DNA of 64,000 nucleotides from Strigamia acuminata (lineage: Eukaryota; Arthropoda; Chilopoda; Geophilomorpha; Linotaeniidae): contig OX442314.1 in assembly GCA_949358305.1 (NCBI GenBank), forward strand, positions 7,009,087 through 7,073,086. Direction: 5' to 3'. Position numbers and translations under genes: made by a program. Numbering within the stretch: position 1 is the first letter of the stretch; each line of letters begins with the position of its first letter. Below are positions 40,501 through 47,403 of the stretch, piece after piece. The notes under the pieces were generated by a model, which saw only the letters and a program-made list of their open reading frames with translations, ran no database searches and had not been told where the DNA came from.

Positions 40501-43500
40501 CTGCCAATTTTTTAAACACTATATCTAAATGTTTAATGTGTTCTTCGAACGATTTGGATACAACAATTATGTCATCCAAATATGCCCATGCAAATTTTCT
40601 GTAAACGTCACCCAAAACCTTTTCCATCAATTCTTGGAAAGTAGTTGGTGCGTTTACTAATCCGAAAGGCATGACTAAAAACATTAGTCTTCCCATTGGG
40701 CTCCAGAAGGCAGTTTTTTCTCTGTCTTCAGGTCGCAATTCTATCTGCCAATATCCCTTGGTCAGATCTATAGTACTGACCCATTCGAATTCTCCGATTT
40801 CTCGCAGAATTTCCTCAATTGTTGGCATTTGAGGTGGGTTGTACTTAGTATGTGTATTGATGGGGCGAAAATCAATGCACAAGCGTGGGTCGTTTCCTGG
40901 TCGCATGACTAGGACTGGCCGCATTCCGTAATCGCCTTCAGCTTTGACGACTACGCCTTTGTCAATCATGTCTTGACAAAGTTGTCTGATTATTTCCCTT
41001 TTTTGAGGGTTTATGCTCTTAAAGGGGACACGGATGGGTTTCTCCGTGTCAAGCTCAATTTTGTGCTTAACCAGGTGTGTTTTACCTGGATCTTTAGAAA
41101 TACTCCTTTTATGTTTGGATAACATCTTTTCTAATAATTTGGATTGCTCCAAATTTAAGTTAGCTTCTTCGACTAACTTTTGGATGAAATTCTCTTCATC
41201 AATTTTGCCTTGAGTTACACTTGCAGCGTAAGCTTTTGCAAAGGTCATAAATGAGGAATCGGGTTCCTCTATTTTCTCCAAATAACGATCCAGCAACGCT
41301 TGTGGAATGTAGGGTAAATCTGCATCCATAGGTTGCGTGAAATTCCAAGACATCGTCTGTGGATTAGGTTGGATTTTTAATTTATTCATAAAATCGCAAC
41401 CCAATAGTACCATTGGATACTTATTTGGTATTACGATGAACGGATGACGTAACGTGCCATGTGTCCATCGAAATGAAAGATGGATGGTTCCATCTGGAGT
41501 GACTTCTTCACTTGCCGTCGTAACTCTGACACCAGGTCCGATAGGTCGTAGATATTTTTCTAGACCTAATTGATTAATAACTGAAGTGGCTAGGAAGCTT
41601 TTATTTGCTCCTGAGTCCAACATTCCGGTTATTACACCTTTTAACGTTTCTAACTTTAACGTCGGAAGGTCTTGGCTGTTTGGTATTCCAGCCACTTTGC
41701 ACTCAAACTTGCGCAATTTATGAGGAATTGTAATTGGAGGCTCCAAAGGCAATTCATCTAATAACTCATTGGTATCAAGAGTTGTAGTTGCAAATAACTT
41801 AATGCATTCCTCAATTCCAGGTGTCTCTGGAACTGAGCTTGGTCTATCATCTTTAATTTCGACTTTATCTTTAATATTGGAAGTGTCTCCTTCAGTCGGA
41901 GTTTCGCCGACAATCTCCTTTTTTACATCAAGAGATCCATTTTCTTTTAGTTCAGTTTGACGAATTAATTCATCAATAGCTTCTCCAACATCTTCCATTA
42001 TCTTCAGATTTTCATTCTCTGATTCCGATTTCGGAGGTGACGCAGCGTCCACTAGACCTGATGGATCTGCGTCTACAAGTTTTTTCGAAACATGTCAGTT
42101 ATGATCTTGACTGCTTTTTCAAACTCAGCTGTTGACACTGGTTTGTCCTTTTTAGAGGAAGGGCAGTCTTTTTGCCAATGCCCTAATTTTTTGCATAAAT
42201 TGCATGGATCAGTGGCAGGCGATTTCTTTTTCGTTGCTGCTGGCGAGGCAGAACGAGAACGAGCGTCAGACCGGCGCTCTGGCGACACCGCGGGTGATTT
42301 TGAATTCCTTTCGGTATTCACCTTTGATGCGTCAAATGAAACATTTTTTGGTTTCATTTTTGGCTTCCATTTGCCTGCAACGGGGTTATTTTTTGCTAAC
42401 AGCGCCGCTGCTTTGGCTAATAAAGCCAACGTCTCGTCTCCCGTTTCCTCCTCCTCTTCAGCTTCTTCAGCTTCAGATGGCGGAGTTTCAGCTCCAGTTA
42501 TATTGGCGTGTAACTTAGGGACTGAATGAGGATTTTTGACGTCCTTTTTGGAAGATTCTTTTTTCGAACTCTTCTCATCCACTTCGTCTAGAAAGTCTTC
42601 GTAACTAGGTGGCTGCAACAATTTCAAACCATTAAAGGTTTCATTGTTTTGCTCAGCGAGTCTTTTCTCTCGCTTTAAGTACGCTGACCTTTCGGCTTCT
42701 GTAAGGTAAGCTTTGTACTTTTCGTCAATGCGCAATTGATTGACCTCCATGAACTCGTTTAACTCGGAGAATTTCCCCGGGTCGGGAGCGTCCGACATCA
42801 TCAGAATATTTTTACTATATTCTGTGAGGCCAGCTCTAAACTGATCATCTGCTGTTGCATCAGTAACAGCGTGTGGCATTCTGCCAAGCAGATTCTCTGC
42901 TCTTAGCATGTACGAATGTAAGCTTTCGCCTTTTCGTTGCTTAAGACATCTCCAGAGCGTTTTGATGTCTTCGCTCGATTCACCAAATTTAAACATAAAT
43001 TGTTTAACGAAGTCATCCCACTTCGTGAAGTCTTTCCTGCGAAACCACTCCTTGACACCGCCAACTAGTATTCTTGGTACTAGATGGGCCAATGCACCTT
43101 CACAGCTAAAACTGTGAACTTTGCCTAGTTCGAATATTTCCAGCAAGAGGTTTGACCCTGCTTGCCAATTTCCATTATAGGCATGTGGGATAACTCGATC
43201 CCATCTAATGAACTTTTCATCTGTTGTTTGATGAATCCATTTATCAGAAGTAAATTCACTTATTTTTTGCAAAATAATTTTATCCCTTCTGCTTTTTCGC
43301 TGTTGTTGAGCATTTTGCCTCAACAACTGGTCAATCTCATCTTTCGTGTAGAAATCGGGTCTTTGAGTTCTACTACGTGTTCTGTGACGAGATCGCCCTC
43401 TCACACTGGGACGTGAGGAATCTGTATCTGACGCAGATTCATGATTCGGATTTGGCGGCGGATCAGGGTCCGGAGGATCGTCGCCATCTGGCGGACGACG

Positions 43501-46500
43501 GTCTCCATTTGGTGGTCCCCTTCCATTTCGATTGCCATTCGAATTGTGGTCACGTGAGTGGCCACCTCCATGTCCATCTGAACTGTCTCCACCTGGTGGG
43601 TCACCACCTGGCGGATTTCCACGGTATCTCGGCCCATCACGGATGTCGTTGTGACAATCTCGTTTTGGTGAGCCTTCTCGCGGATTATCGTGTGACCGTC
43701 CACGATCGTGTGGTTTCTCACGTTCTTTATTCTTTTTCGCCAGCAATCCAATTAATTGGTCACTATTGCTAAAGAATCTATCCGAATTTTGCGGAACTTT
43801 TGGGGAATGATATTCGGTCGGGTCTGGTTGTCGCTTTCTCTTTTTGCGACTGTGATGACTATTACGGCTTCCACGACTACTGCGTGAGTCATCGCTGTCA
43901 GTCCAACTTGATTGTCGACTGACCTTTGGTTTAGCTGATGTTAAATCAATCAACTCAGGTGATTTGGAAGCACCTTTTTGCAAAACTGGGGCTGGCTTTG
44001 CAAAATTATCTTCGCCACAAACGTCTTGTACTTTTTGTACGACTACTGCAAAGTTTTCTTGTACCGTCAATAGATCTGCGCGAAGAATTTCGTTTTCACG
44101 AGCTTGCGCAGCTAAGTCGGCACGTAATAACTGCTCTGCAGTGCTTAGACTTTTGGCGGCTTGACCAGCATCAATTACGGACTGCTGTCGAGCGAGAAAT
44201 ACTTCGTTTTCTCGTTGTGCTAATCTCTTAGCTCTTGCTGCTTGCTCTGCAGCATGATTCTCGTAATTTCGAGAAGTGGAGGGAATTACTTCCCTCGCTC
44301 GAACTGGGGCGGTTAGTTCGGCAGTCATTAAATTTGTGTTGGCTTCTCGCAAATTTGCGTTGGCCAATCTCAAATTTTCATTAGCAATTTCTAAATCTTT
44401 TTGGGCTTGATTTAGTTGCTCGAGCCTTTGTTGTTGCCCTTCGTCAGTAATTAGCCAGGAAGCTTTTTCCTGTTCTAATTGTAACAACTTAACATGGTCA
44501 TTCGCACGTTGTTGTTTTAGTTCGGCATTTTGCTGATGCATTTCTGCACGCATTCGCTCGAACTCTGCTTGCAAGCTTGTTCTGACGATTTCAACGTCTT
44601 TTTGGCTTTGTTTGCGAACCATAGCTTTGTGGATTTGTTCCACAGTCATTTCGCTAGTGACTTTTACTCCCTCGAGCCTAGCTCGCTCACGGAGTGCGTC
44701 CATCATGGTAACACGCACGGGAGAATGAGAAACTTCCATATTGGAGTTCTCAGAATCTTGTTGTGCTGCACCTTGAACCGGTGATGAATTCAGCGAGTGC
44801 TCCGCACTTGATGATTGAATTCGTAAATTCAAATCATCGTTTTGCGACTTGGAACGGCCACTTCCAGTTGGATTGTTTAAGTCCAACTGGCCGCTTGGCG
44901 GGGATGGCTGTTGTCGCTCCAACGCTTGCGTGAATTCATTCACGATTAACTGTGCCGAGTTACAGTTAGCTGTTTGATCCATAGTTTCAAACAGTTCTTG
45001 TGACTCAGTCACTTCTTGATCCACGACTGGTAGATCGATGGCCACTCGTCTCTTCGCCGGCCTTCCTCTCGGTCTCTTCTCTGAAGGAGTCGCCATTTTT
45101 CAATGAGGATAAAGAAAGGATAGAGAAGAAAGATAAGCAAGATAAAAATGGCGGGTAAATTTTAACTAACAAAGTTATACAATGACTATCCCGGACGGGC
45201 CCCCACGTGCTGCGATCCGGGTTATTATCGCACTTATTTCTAATAAATAAGCACGAAACCGCAGGTGAATGCTAAAATAGACTTACAATCAGCGGCCTTA
45301 AACTTGTCTAGGGTTAAGTTTATTAAGTAGGAAAATAAAGACACAATTTTTATGATAAAAATCACACAAATTCTTTATTAAGTTAAATACAATGAAATAT
45401 AAAATATATTGACTAGTTGAAATAGGAAGAGCGACAAGTCGCGTAACAATTTGAGCGGAAAACAATGGAAGGGCTTGCAACGACTGTTGCAAGCTACAAA
45501 GCGCTAAAATGGCGCTTAAACAACACACAGTTGTTAGGCGAAGGCAAAGGTCTTCGTTTGCTGAACTCACGAACGATGGTCGAAGACGATGGTTCTCGTG
45601 GGCTCCTTCTACGGCTCGTGCGACGGCTCGGCGGCGGTGGTTGACGGCTGTAGGCGTCCGACTCTCGTACGATGGCGGTGGCTGGCGTTCGCGCGGCAGC
45701 GACGGCGATGGTTCACGATCGTCGGGAAACTTCTTCTTCTCGATTGCTGGAATTAGCTACGGCTAATTCAAGCAGAATTGCTGGCTTTGTGCTTTGGGTG
45801 GCACAAAGATAGCAGGTGAAACTGAGTTACAACGGTCCTCTATCAATACGTATTGTCGGAGCAGATATCGCAGTGATGTTGAGGTTGTTGTTGTATTTTT
45901 CAGAGTCTCGATTTGAGCCAAGACGCGAGCCCAGCACGCTTCAATATTGCGCAGAAAACCTGCGCACTTAGCTCAAATGGGTGCAACTAGTGGTTATTAC
46001 ACCATATTGCACCATAACGGCTAATAACCGTTTTCACCCCGGACAACCTGGGGTGATATGTGCCTAGAGAGGATTTCTCCCCTCGGTCACATGATCTGAC
46101 TTGGCGTGTGCCACAGTCAAATTAATTAGAAGACAATTAATTTAATCTTCTAAGTTGGTGAATATTTTGAGATCACCACAAATTCTTAGCCATCTTAACC
46201 TATAAATTCCTTCCACTATTATGATTATTTTCTTCCAAGCTCGGCCGGTTTTAGGCTCACCAATAATAATTGCATTTTTCAATGTATTTTCTAAACTCTG
46301 CATGTCTAAAATTAGAAAATGTAATCCTCTAAAATTGTTTTTTGTATGTCAAATTGTAAAAATTTCTGTTGCAAAATAAAATTTGATTGTTGCTGCCCCT
46401 TGAGCTTTGCTGCAATCCTGAAAATTGATTGTTGCTGCCCCTTGAGCTTTGCTGCAACATTGAAATTTTATTGTTGCTGCCCCTTGAGCTTTGCTGCAAT

Positions 46501-47191
46501 CCTGAAAATTGATTGTTGCTGCCGCTTGAGCTTTGCTGCAATTCTGAAACTTGATTGTTGCTGCCCTTTGAGCTTTGCTGCAACATTGAAATTTTATTAT
46601 TGCTGCCCCATGACTTTGCTGCAAGAATAAAATTTAATTTTTGCTGTTCCTTGAGCTTTGCTGCAATACTAAAATATAATTTTTTTTCTTCCCCTTGAGC
46701 TTTGCTGCAATATTAAATTTTGATTTTTGCAGGTCCTTATGCTATGAAGCAGTTTAAAATTGTTACCGTTGTGTTTAAACACTCGAACACTAGCGCCAGA
46801 GATACGACAACCGACAGCTATCGATGTATGATTGAATTGGTCGCTTATTACCAAGCATCCTTTTCCCAATAACGAAGGAATGCACATTGTATTTGTTGCA
46901 TATCCCATTCCACATGTAATACAATCTTCAGTACCTAAAAATCGTGCTGTCAATTCATTTAACTTGGAGTGAATGTCTAATACACCTATTAAAACCAAAA
47001 TAATAATAATTACAATAATAATAAAAACAAAAGAAGCAAACACACCCAACTCTTGTGGAGAACTGCAAACACCAATGCCATACTGACCAACTGCTATCTT
47101 GACCGCATCGGTGCTCGGTCCTTGATTTTGAGCAAATCCTAAATAATTGTACGACCCTGTATTGAGCATTTCATGCTTTTTCCCAGTCAGC
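31509..47191 (-). CDS. SPTLC2: Serine palmitoyltransferase long-chain base subunit 2 (spliced, 5' exons missing)
   Basis: A pyridoxal-phosphate enzyme of the endoplasmic reticulum. With its partner SPTLC1 it condenses serine with palmitoyl-CoA, the first step of sphingolipid synthesis. Seven exons join in phase: 47046-47191, 46767-46985, 46200-46305, 33545-33764, 33226-33488, 31660-31789 and 31509-31595 (stop TGA 31509-31511). Hallmarks are [11 protein letters not shown], the [12 protein letters not shown] block, GTFTKSF with the cofactor lysine, GGYIAGKK, and [20 protein letters not shown]. The catalytic domain is complete from the glycine-rich N-terminal part to the C-terminus. The membrane-anchoring N-terminal part would be encoded right of 47192 and was not found. 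Gypsy G occupies the intron between 46200 and 33764 in sense orientation. Confidence 0.93.
31660..31789 (-). CDS. SPTLC2: SPTLC2 exon
   Basis: 130 nt encoding [20 protein letters not shown] through [10 protein letters not shown]. Donor GTATGT, then a 64-nt intron. Confidence 0.9.
32200..32459. mobile_element. hAT-like foldback MITE in an SPTLC2 intron
   Basis: Inverted arms of about 95 bp (CACAGATTAGAAGAAGACAC...) around a T-rich loop. They are flanked by the 8-bp duplication CCCTTGAC (32192-32199 and 32460-32467). The 8-bp duplication points to hAT mobilisation. Almost the entire element can fold into one hairpin. Confidence 0.9.
32470..33225. other. Rest of the SPTLC2 intron
   Basis: AT-rich intronic sequence with scattered CCCACTAA repeats near 33000-33110. 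No gene recognised. Confidence 0.5.
33226..33488 (-). CDS. SPTLC2: SPTLC2 exon
   Basis: 263 nt encoding [20 protein letters not shown] to [15 protein letters not shown]. Donor GTGAGT. A 1.4-kb intron with a foldback MITE follows. Confidence 0.92.
33545..33764 (-). CDS. SPTLC2: SPTLC2 exon with the cofactor lysine
   Basis: 220 nt. It begins [20 protein letters not shown] and includes [15 protein letters not shown] and [16 protein letters not shown]. The lysine of TFTKS is the Schiff-base residue in this family. The acceptor (TTTTACATTAG) is 49 nt from the G 3' LTR. Confidence 0.92.
33813..34785 (-). repeat. Gypsy G 3' LTR
   Basis: 973 bp copy of 45208-46180. Confidence 0.95.
34786..34798 (-). 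promoter_or_regulatory. Gypsy G polypurine tract
   Basis: Minus strand AAATGGGGGGATG immediately before the 3' LTR, the plus-strand priming site. Confidence 0.8.
34838..37078 (-). CDS. Gypsy G accessory ORF of unknown function
   Basis: 746 codons, no internal stop, in the position an envelope gene would take. It has no signal peptide, no long hydrophobic segment and no paired cysteines, so it is not an ordinary env. Features: a basic N-terminal region ([19 protein letters not shown]); proline-rich stretches, including a run of prolines before AKPETKVK; an R/S-rich middle; and a C-terminal part with [18 protein letters not shown] and a [10 protein letters not shown] helix. The base composition is visibly richer in G+C than pol or the LTRs, suggesting a separate origin. 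A second structural or nucleic-acid-binding protein is one possibility. No family recognised. Confidence 0.75.
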   Translation of the reverse strand: MPTQHPLIFRAALPEKIRRLKTANNTWWKLRHDFSRSALQGFGARGRFIERLHVDGVDEIEWTLDESPPGPLAAELLHNQWPVTPRERHERRRALKSTGINYGALTQLRKNLKTTQREVVKRYRKSVRDGNPQLPVTQTELHQLALAGCFNDFPGFFPSKALRAAAVQLCVDENRQLAREHEAEEQARCALPFYQEDEIPAPAAINPPPQDEDLRVGQLPPPVPVRPMFRESSRDREERQRRSRPYSTDAQPSRPQSRRGRTPETFGSSSSLSFESDSTIQSARSSRTVSTFKVDNPATPYAIRRVVGDISPDCSVPVPGHASRLPEHGYVSRLPAGVSNLQLRPFFSESFSPQWTCYEQQPIRAQQEVLQKLDAYQRAQIAESQKDWQRLAERLEVSDINTIDDPRLMDFQRQLIPGMTRVLYPGVLPSPGQALAAITYLWTAPMGLSEKKVELWYHLRLDPPTILAELIKQVVANGETEEEAAVRLRTEWSFAKATAQMAGRTPLPVTSATAAASLAVFQSAQEGAGCSFWPENAGSSQTPAGVQRAVEPRKLTGVGRAQGRGVTPSSTSAPALVFLGSPSHFDDATAEDSRPPPPPPAKPETKVKPLKKESAFKTLMRLYPHFYLTPDTRTLLSNNHKLSRQVFMWLEDHIRVLSPPSVLHDRLLRARLAPEDPIEFAALGFFNRANSARIIQVWLHVNPGMVSGPNAGRDLCTVNERSNPRDDTTDMMRPLTPERTQTMDES
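37382..37636 (-). CDS. Possible spliced small ORF of gypsy G
   Basis: Two exons, 37588-37636 and 37382-37521, separated by a 66-nt intron with donor GTAAGT and a CTCTGTCAAG acceptor. Joined, they give about 62 residues from an ATG (37634-37636) to TAG. The second exon carries a basic patch (GKRKRM) followed by an acidic-rich tail. No homolog recognised. It lies between pol and the large accessory ORF, where spliced regulatory genes sit in complex retroelements. This is inference from splice signals and coding potential only. Confidence 0.45.
37826..42052 (-). CDS. Gypsy G pol: protease, RT, RNase H, integrase
   Basis: 1,408 codons, open throughout, in the -1 frame relative to gag. The first codon used here is GTG, and expression is expected through the frameshift. 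The protease LDSGAN is at residues 145-150. RT blocks ([23 protein letters not shown]) and catalytic YLDD lie at 491-494. RNase H begins [13 protein letters not shown]. The integrase zinc-binding region (GHPG ... CQGCQAC), a D-D-E core with SDNGPQF and PVERTNRD, and a C-terminal tail with an H-TELMPYF-like motif follow. The PR-RT-RH-IN order is that of Ty3/gypsy. All catalytic residues I can see are present. Confidence 0.95.
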   Translation of the reverse strand: MDAASPPKSESENENLKIMEDVGEAIDELIRQTELKENGSLDVKKEIVGETPTEGDTSNIKDKVEIKDDRPSSVPETPGIEECIKLFATTTLDTNELLDELPLEPPITIPHKLRKFECKVAGIPNSQDLPTLKLETLKGVITGMLDSGANKSFLATSVINQLGLEKYLRPIGPGVRVTTASEEVTPDGTIHLSFRWTHGTLRHPFIVIPNKYPMVLLGCDFMNKLKIQPNPQTMSWNFTQPMDADLPYIPQALLDRYLEKIEEPDSSFMTFAKAYAASVTQGKIDEENFIQKLVEEANLNLEQSKLLEKMLSKHKRSISKDPGKTHLVKHKIELDTEKPIRVPFKSINPQKREIIRQLCQDMIDKGVVVKAEGDYGMRPVLVMRPGNDPRLCIDFRPINTHTKYNPPQMPTIEEILREIGEFEWVSTIDLTKGYWQIELRPEDREKTAFWSPMGRLMFLVMPFGLVNAPTTFQELMEKVLGDVYRKFAWAYLDDIIVVSKSFEEHIKHLDIVFKKLAEANLHAHPGKTHLCRKELIFLGYKVGVEGLAVDPKKVAAITQFPAPTNLKELQRFLGMVNFFHRLIKNLATVAEPLRPLLKKDAEFDWELHHQAAFDAIKDLLTNAETMKMPDLYMPFIVHTDASKQGLGAALTQKKIVDGQEVEMPCVYASRSLQPAEKNYTVTELECLAVVWGLRKFRPYLEYTTFTVQTDHQALKWLMSLSDPSGRLARWQMELMAYSFEIQYVKGPLNVIADALSRAPVSTPDEPEDDGDNDDLLSYCPSPCRSWQMGKLNELPKSIIVNDDDQALINFCINMHDPSGTPDVELRAMMAKKFELPTTNVLIKAFAAKIAKQLECDPPTRDDIIAAQKADQFCQHIRNYLLNKQYPSYIVTRLQRRNFERHASTYLIEEDMLLHYHPTSTDELGEDGRALKVVVPRKLIYKIIWLMHGHPLSGHPGIARTMYRTRRVYTWKGMKRDITRFIQHCQGCQACKPRSKTEIEGAQIGPFGPFDCLSVDLSGPKPRTRKNNTHICVIVDVATHWPELFPMCNPTAIKVANTIYHLSMTFGFPRQIISDNGPQFRSQVYKEFCKKFDMSRTPTSIYHPQSNPVERTNRDIKYLVSIYLDIHDQWDEYLREFAFSLRTTVTRGRDYSPAFLNFFRELRIPWDPRIPEGILVIDPKNPHLYVQKLETIIAETYQHMMSHVLDLRRRVEAEKSDKKFDNFRQNDLVWRESHILSNAAKGIAAGISPKRNGPYVIIKRLQGGAFQLRRLSDNKIYPAVHGTELMPYFPVFNQEIWLEGEEVGQKTKNIVNTLDDAKLSKIPVENTESSKKSKLKNNEVDEINQRLENVSLDENLEKEMFLEKEKISNNEVYNSSDIGDDADDNLNKLDCTSRKSKYNLRSRVPRAKT
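42073..45096 (-). CDS. Gypsy G gag
   Basis: 1,007 codons starting 112 nt inside the 5' LTR. The N-terminal third has a long coiled-coil-like part (about residues 150-270, rich in Q, E, A and L, with repeated [10 protein letters not shown]-like heptads). A basic SR/RS- and G-rich stretch follows (about 420-570), then a capsid-like region with [15 protein letters not shown] and [12 protein letters not shown], typical of gypsy gag. A CCHC knuckle ([14 protein letters not shown]) is near the C-terminus. It is unusually long for gag because of the coiled-coil and basic regions. It ends at TAG two codons after a slippery heptamer. Confidence 0.93.
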   Translation of the reverse strand: MATPSEKRPRGRPAKRRVAIDLPVVDQEVTESQELFETMDQTANCNSAQLIVNEFTQALERQQPSPPSGQLDLNNPTGSGRSKSQNDDLNLRIQSSSAEHSLNSSPVQGAAQQDSENSNMEVSHSPVRVTMMDALRERARLEGVKVTSEMTVEQIHKAMVRKQSQKDVEIVRTSLQAEFERMRAEMHQQNAELKQQRANDHVKLLQLEQEKASWLITDEGQQQRLEQLNQAQKDLEIANENLRLANANLREANTNLMTAELTAPVRAREVIPSTSRNYENHAAEQAARAKRLAQRENEVFLARQQSVIDAGQAAKSLSTAEQLLRADLAAQARENEILRADLLTVQENFAVVVQKVQDVCGEDNFAKPAPVLQKGASKSPELIDLTSAKPKVSRQSSWTDSDDSRSSRGSRNSHHSRKKRKRQPDPTEYHSPKVPQNSDRFFSNSDQLIGLLAKKNKEREKPHDRGRSHDNPREGSPKRDCHNDIRDGPRYRGNPPGGDPPGGDSSDGHGGGHSRDHNSNGNRNGRGPPNGDRRPPDGDDPPDPDPPPNPNHESASDTDSSRPSVRGRSRHRTRSRTQRPDFYTKDEIDQLLRQNAQQQRKSRRDKIILQKISEFTSDKWIHQTTDEKFIRWDRVIPHAYNGNWQAGSNLLLEIFELGKVHSFSCEGALAHLVPRILVGGVKEWFRRKDFTKWDDFVKQFMFKFGESSEDIKTLWRCLKQRKGESLHSYMLRAENLLGRMPHAVTDATADDQFRAGLTEYSKNILMMSDAPDPGKFSELNEFMEVNQLRIDEKYKAYLTEAERSAYLKREKRLAEQNNETFNGLKLLQPPSYEDFLDEVDEKSSKKESSKKDVKNPHSVPKLHANITGAETPPSEAEEAEEEEETGDETLALLAKAAALLAKNNPVAGKWKPKMKPKNVSFDASKVNTERNSKSPAVSPERRSDARSRSASPAATKKKSPATDPCNLCKKLGHWQKDCPSSKKDKPVSTAEFEKAVKIITDMFRKNL
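42079..42085 (-). promoter_or_regulatory. -1 ribosomal frameshift site (A AAA AAC)
   Basis: In gag frame the minus strand reads CGA AAA AAC TTG TAG. A slip of one base back gives CTT GTA GAC and continues in the pol frame. The heptamer is in the correct register and lies right before the gag stop. A downstream stimulator was not analysed. Confidence 0.85.
45188..45205 (-). promoter_or_regulatory. Gypsy G primer-binding site (tRNA-Pro type)
   Basis: Minus strand TGGGGGCCCGTCCGGGAT, two bases from the 5' LTR. It matches the tRNA-Pro 3' end used by many retroelements apart from one base. Confidence 0.8.
45208..46180 (-). repeat. Gypsy G 5' LTR
   Basis: 973 bp, apparently identical to the left copy. 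It contains tandem short hairpins, including GCGACAAGTCGC and the 20-nt CTTGCAA ... TTGCAAG hairpin, and a CACCCC ... GGGGTG hairpin. Confidence 0.95.
46200..46305 (-). CDS. SPTLC2: SPTLC2 exon just upstream of gypsy G
   Basis: 106 nt, phase 1 to 2, encoding [12 protein letters not shown], then [14 protein letters not shown]. Its donor GTTAAG (46194-46199) is 15 nt before the remaining AATT target copy and the G 5' LTR. Confidence 0.88.
46376..46720. repeat. Minisatellite in an SPTLC2 intron
   Basis: About seven copies of a 43-45 bp unit built on TTGTTGCTGCCCCTTGAGC and TTTGCTGCAA, with variable spacer. It fills most of the 461-nt intron between two coding exons. Open frames on both strands are by-products of the repeat. 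Confidence 0.85.
46767..46985 (-). CDS. SPTLC2: SPTLC2 exon
   Basis: Encodes [19 protein letters not shown] through [14 protein letters not shown]. 219 nt, donor GTAACA. The intron after it is 461 nt and holds a minisatellite. Confidence 0.9.
47046..47191 (-). CDS. SPTLC2: SPTLC2 exon (first visible)
   Basis: Encodes [19 protein letters not shown] to SSPQELG. Acceptor AG at 47192-47193, 60-nt intron after it. An upstream exon is needed to supply the first two bases of the codon. Confidence 0.9.
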
Positions 47192-47403
47192 CTATTTTTA
47201 AAAATGCAATCAATAAACATTATGCCTGTAGAGAATATGTTATGTGACTGGGTATGGTGAGACCCGTATAGTGTGGGGATTTACTACACGGGAGGGACGC
47301 ATGCATCACGTAAAGACGGGACAGAGACTCCAGATTGTTGGGTTTTGGCCTTTAATTGTTGTCTAGGGGTTGGGGTCTCCCGCCTCACCGTGTGGAGTTC
47401 TGC

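Larger units (their letters stand above)
33813..46180 (-). mobile_element. Gypsy G, complete Ty3/gypsy retrotransposon with extra ORFs
   Basis: Two 973-bp LTRs of equal length (sense TGTGGTGATC ... GATCGCAGCA) flanked by the 4-bp duplication AATT (33809-33812 and 46181-46184). Order in sense: 5' LTR, tRNA-Pro-type primer site, gag, -1 frameshift site, pol, a possible spliced small ORF, a 746-aa ORF, polypurine tract, 3' LTR. Total 12.4 kb, large for the group. gag, pol and the accessory ORF have no internal stop. It occupies a 63-nt intron of SPTLC2 in sense orientation. Confidence 0.95.

Noticed and set aside
42092-44784. Long plus-strand frames opposite gypsy G gag and pol
   Set aside because: Antisense shadows of the gag/pol codon pattern. 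No domain seen.
46329-46630. Repetitive frames such as [14 protein letters not shown] on both strands
   Set aside because: Translation of an intronic minisatellite between two in-phase SPTLC2 exons.
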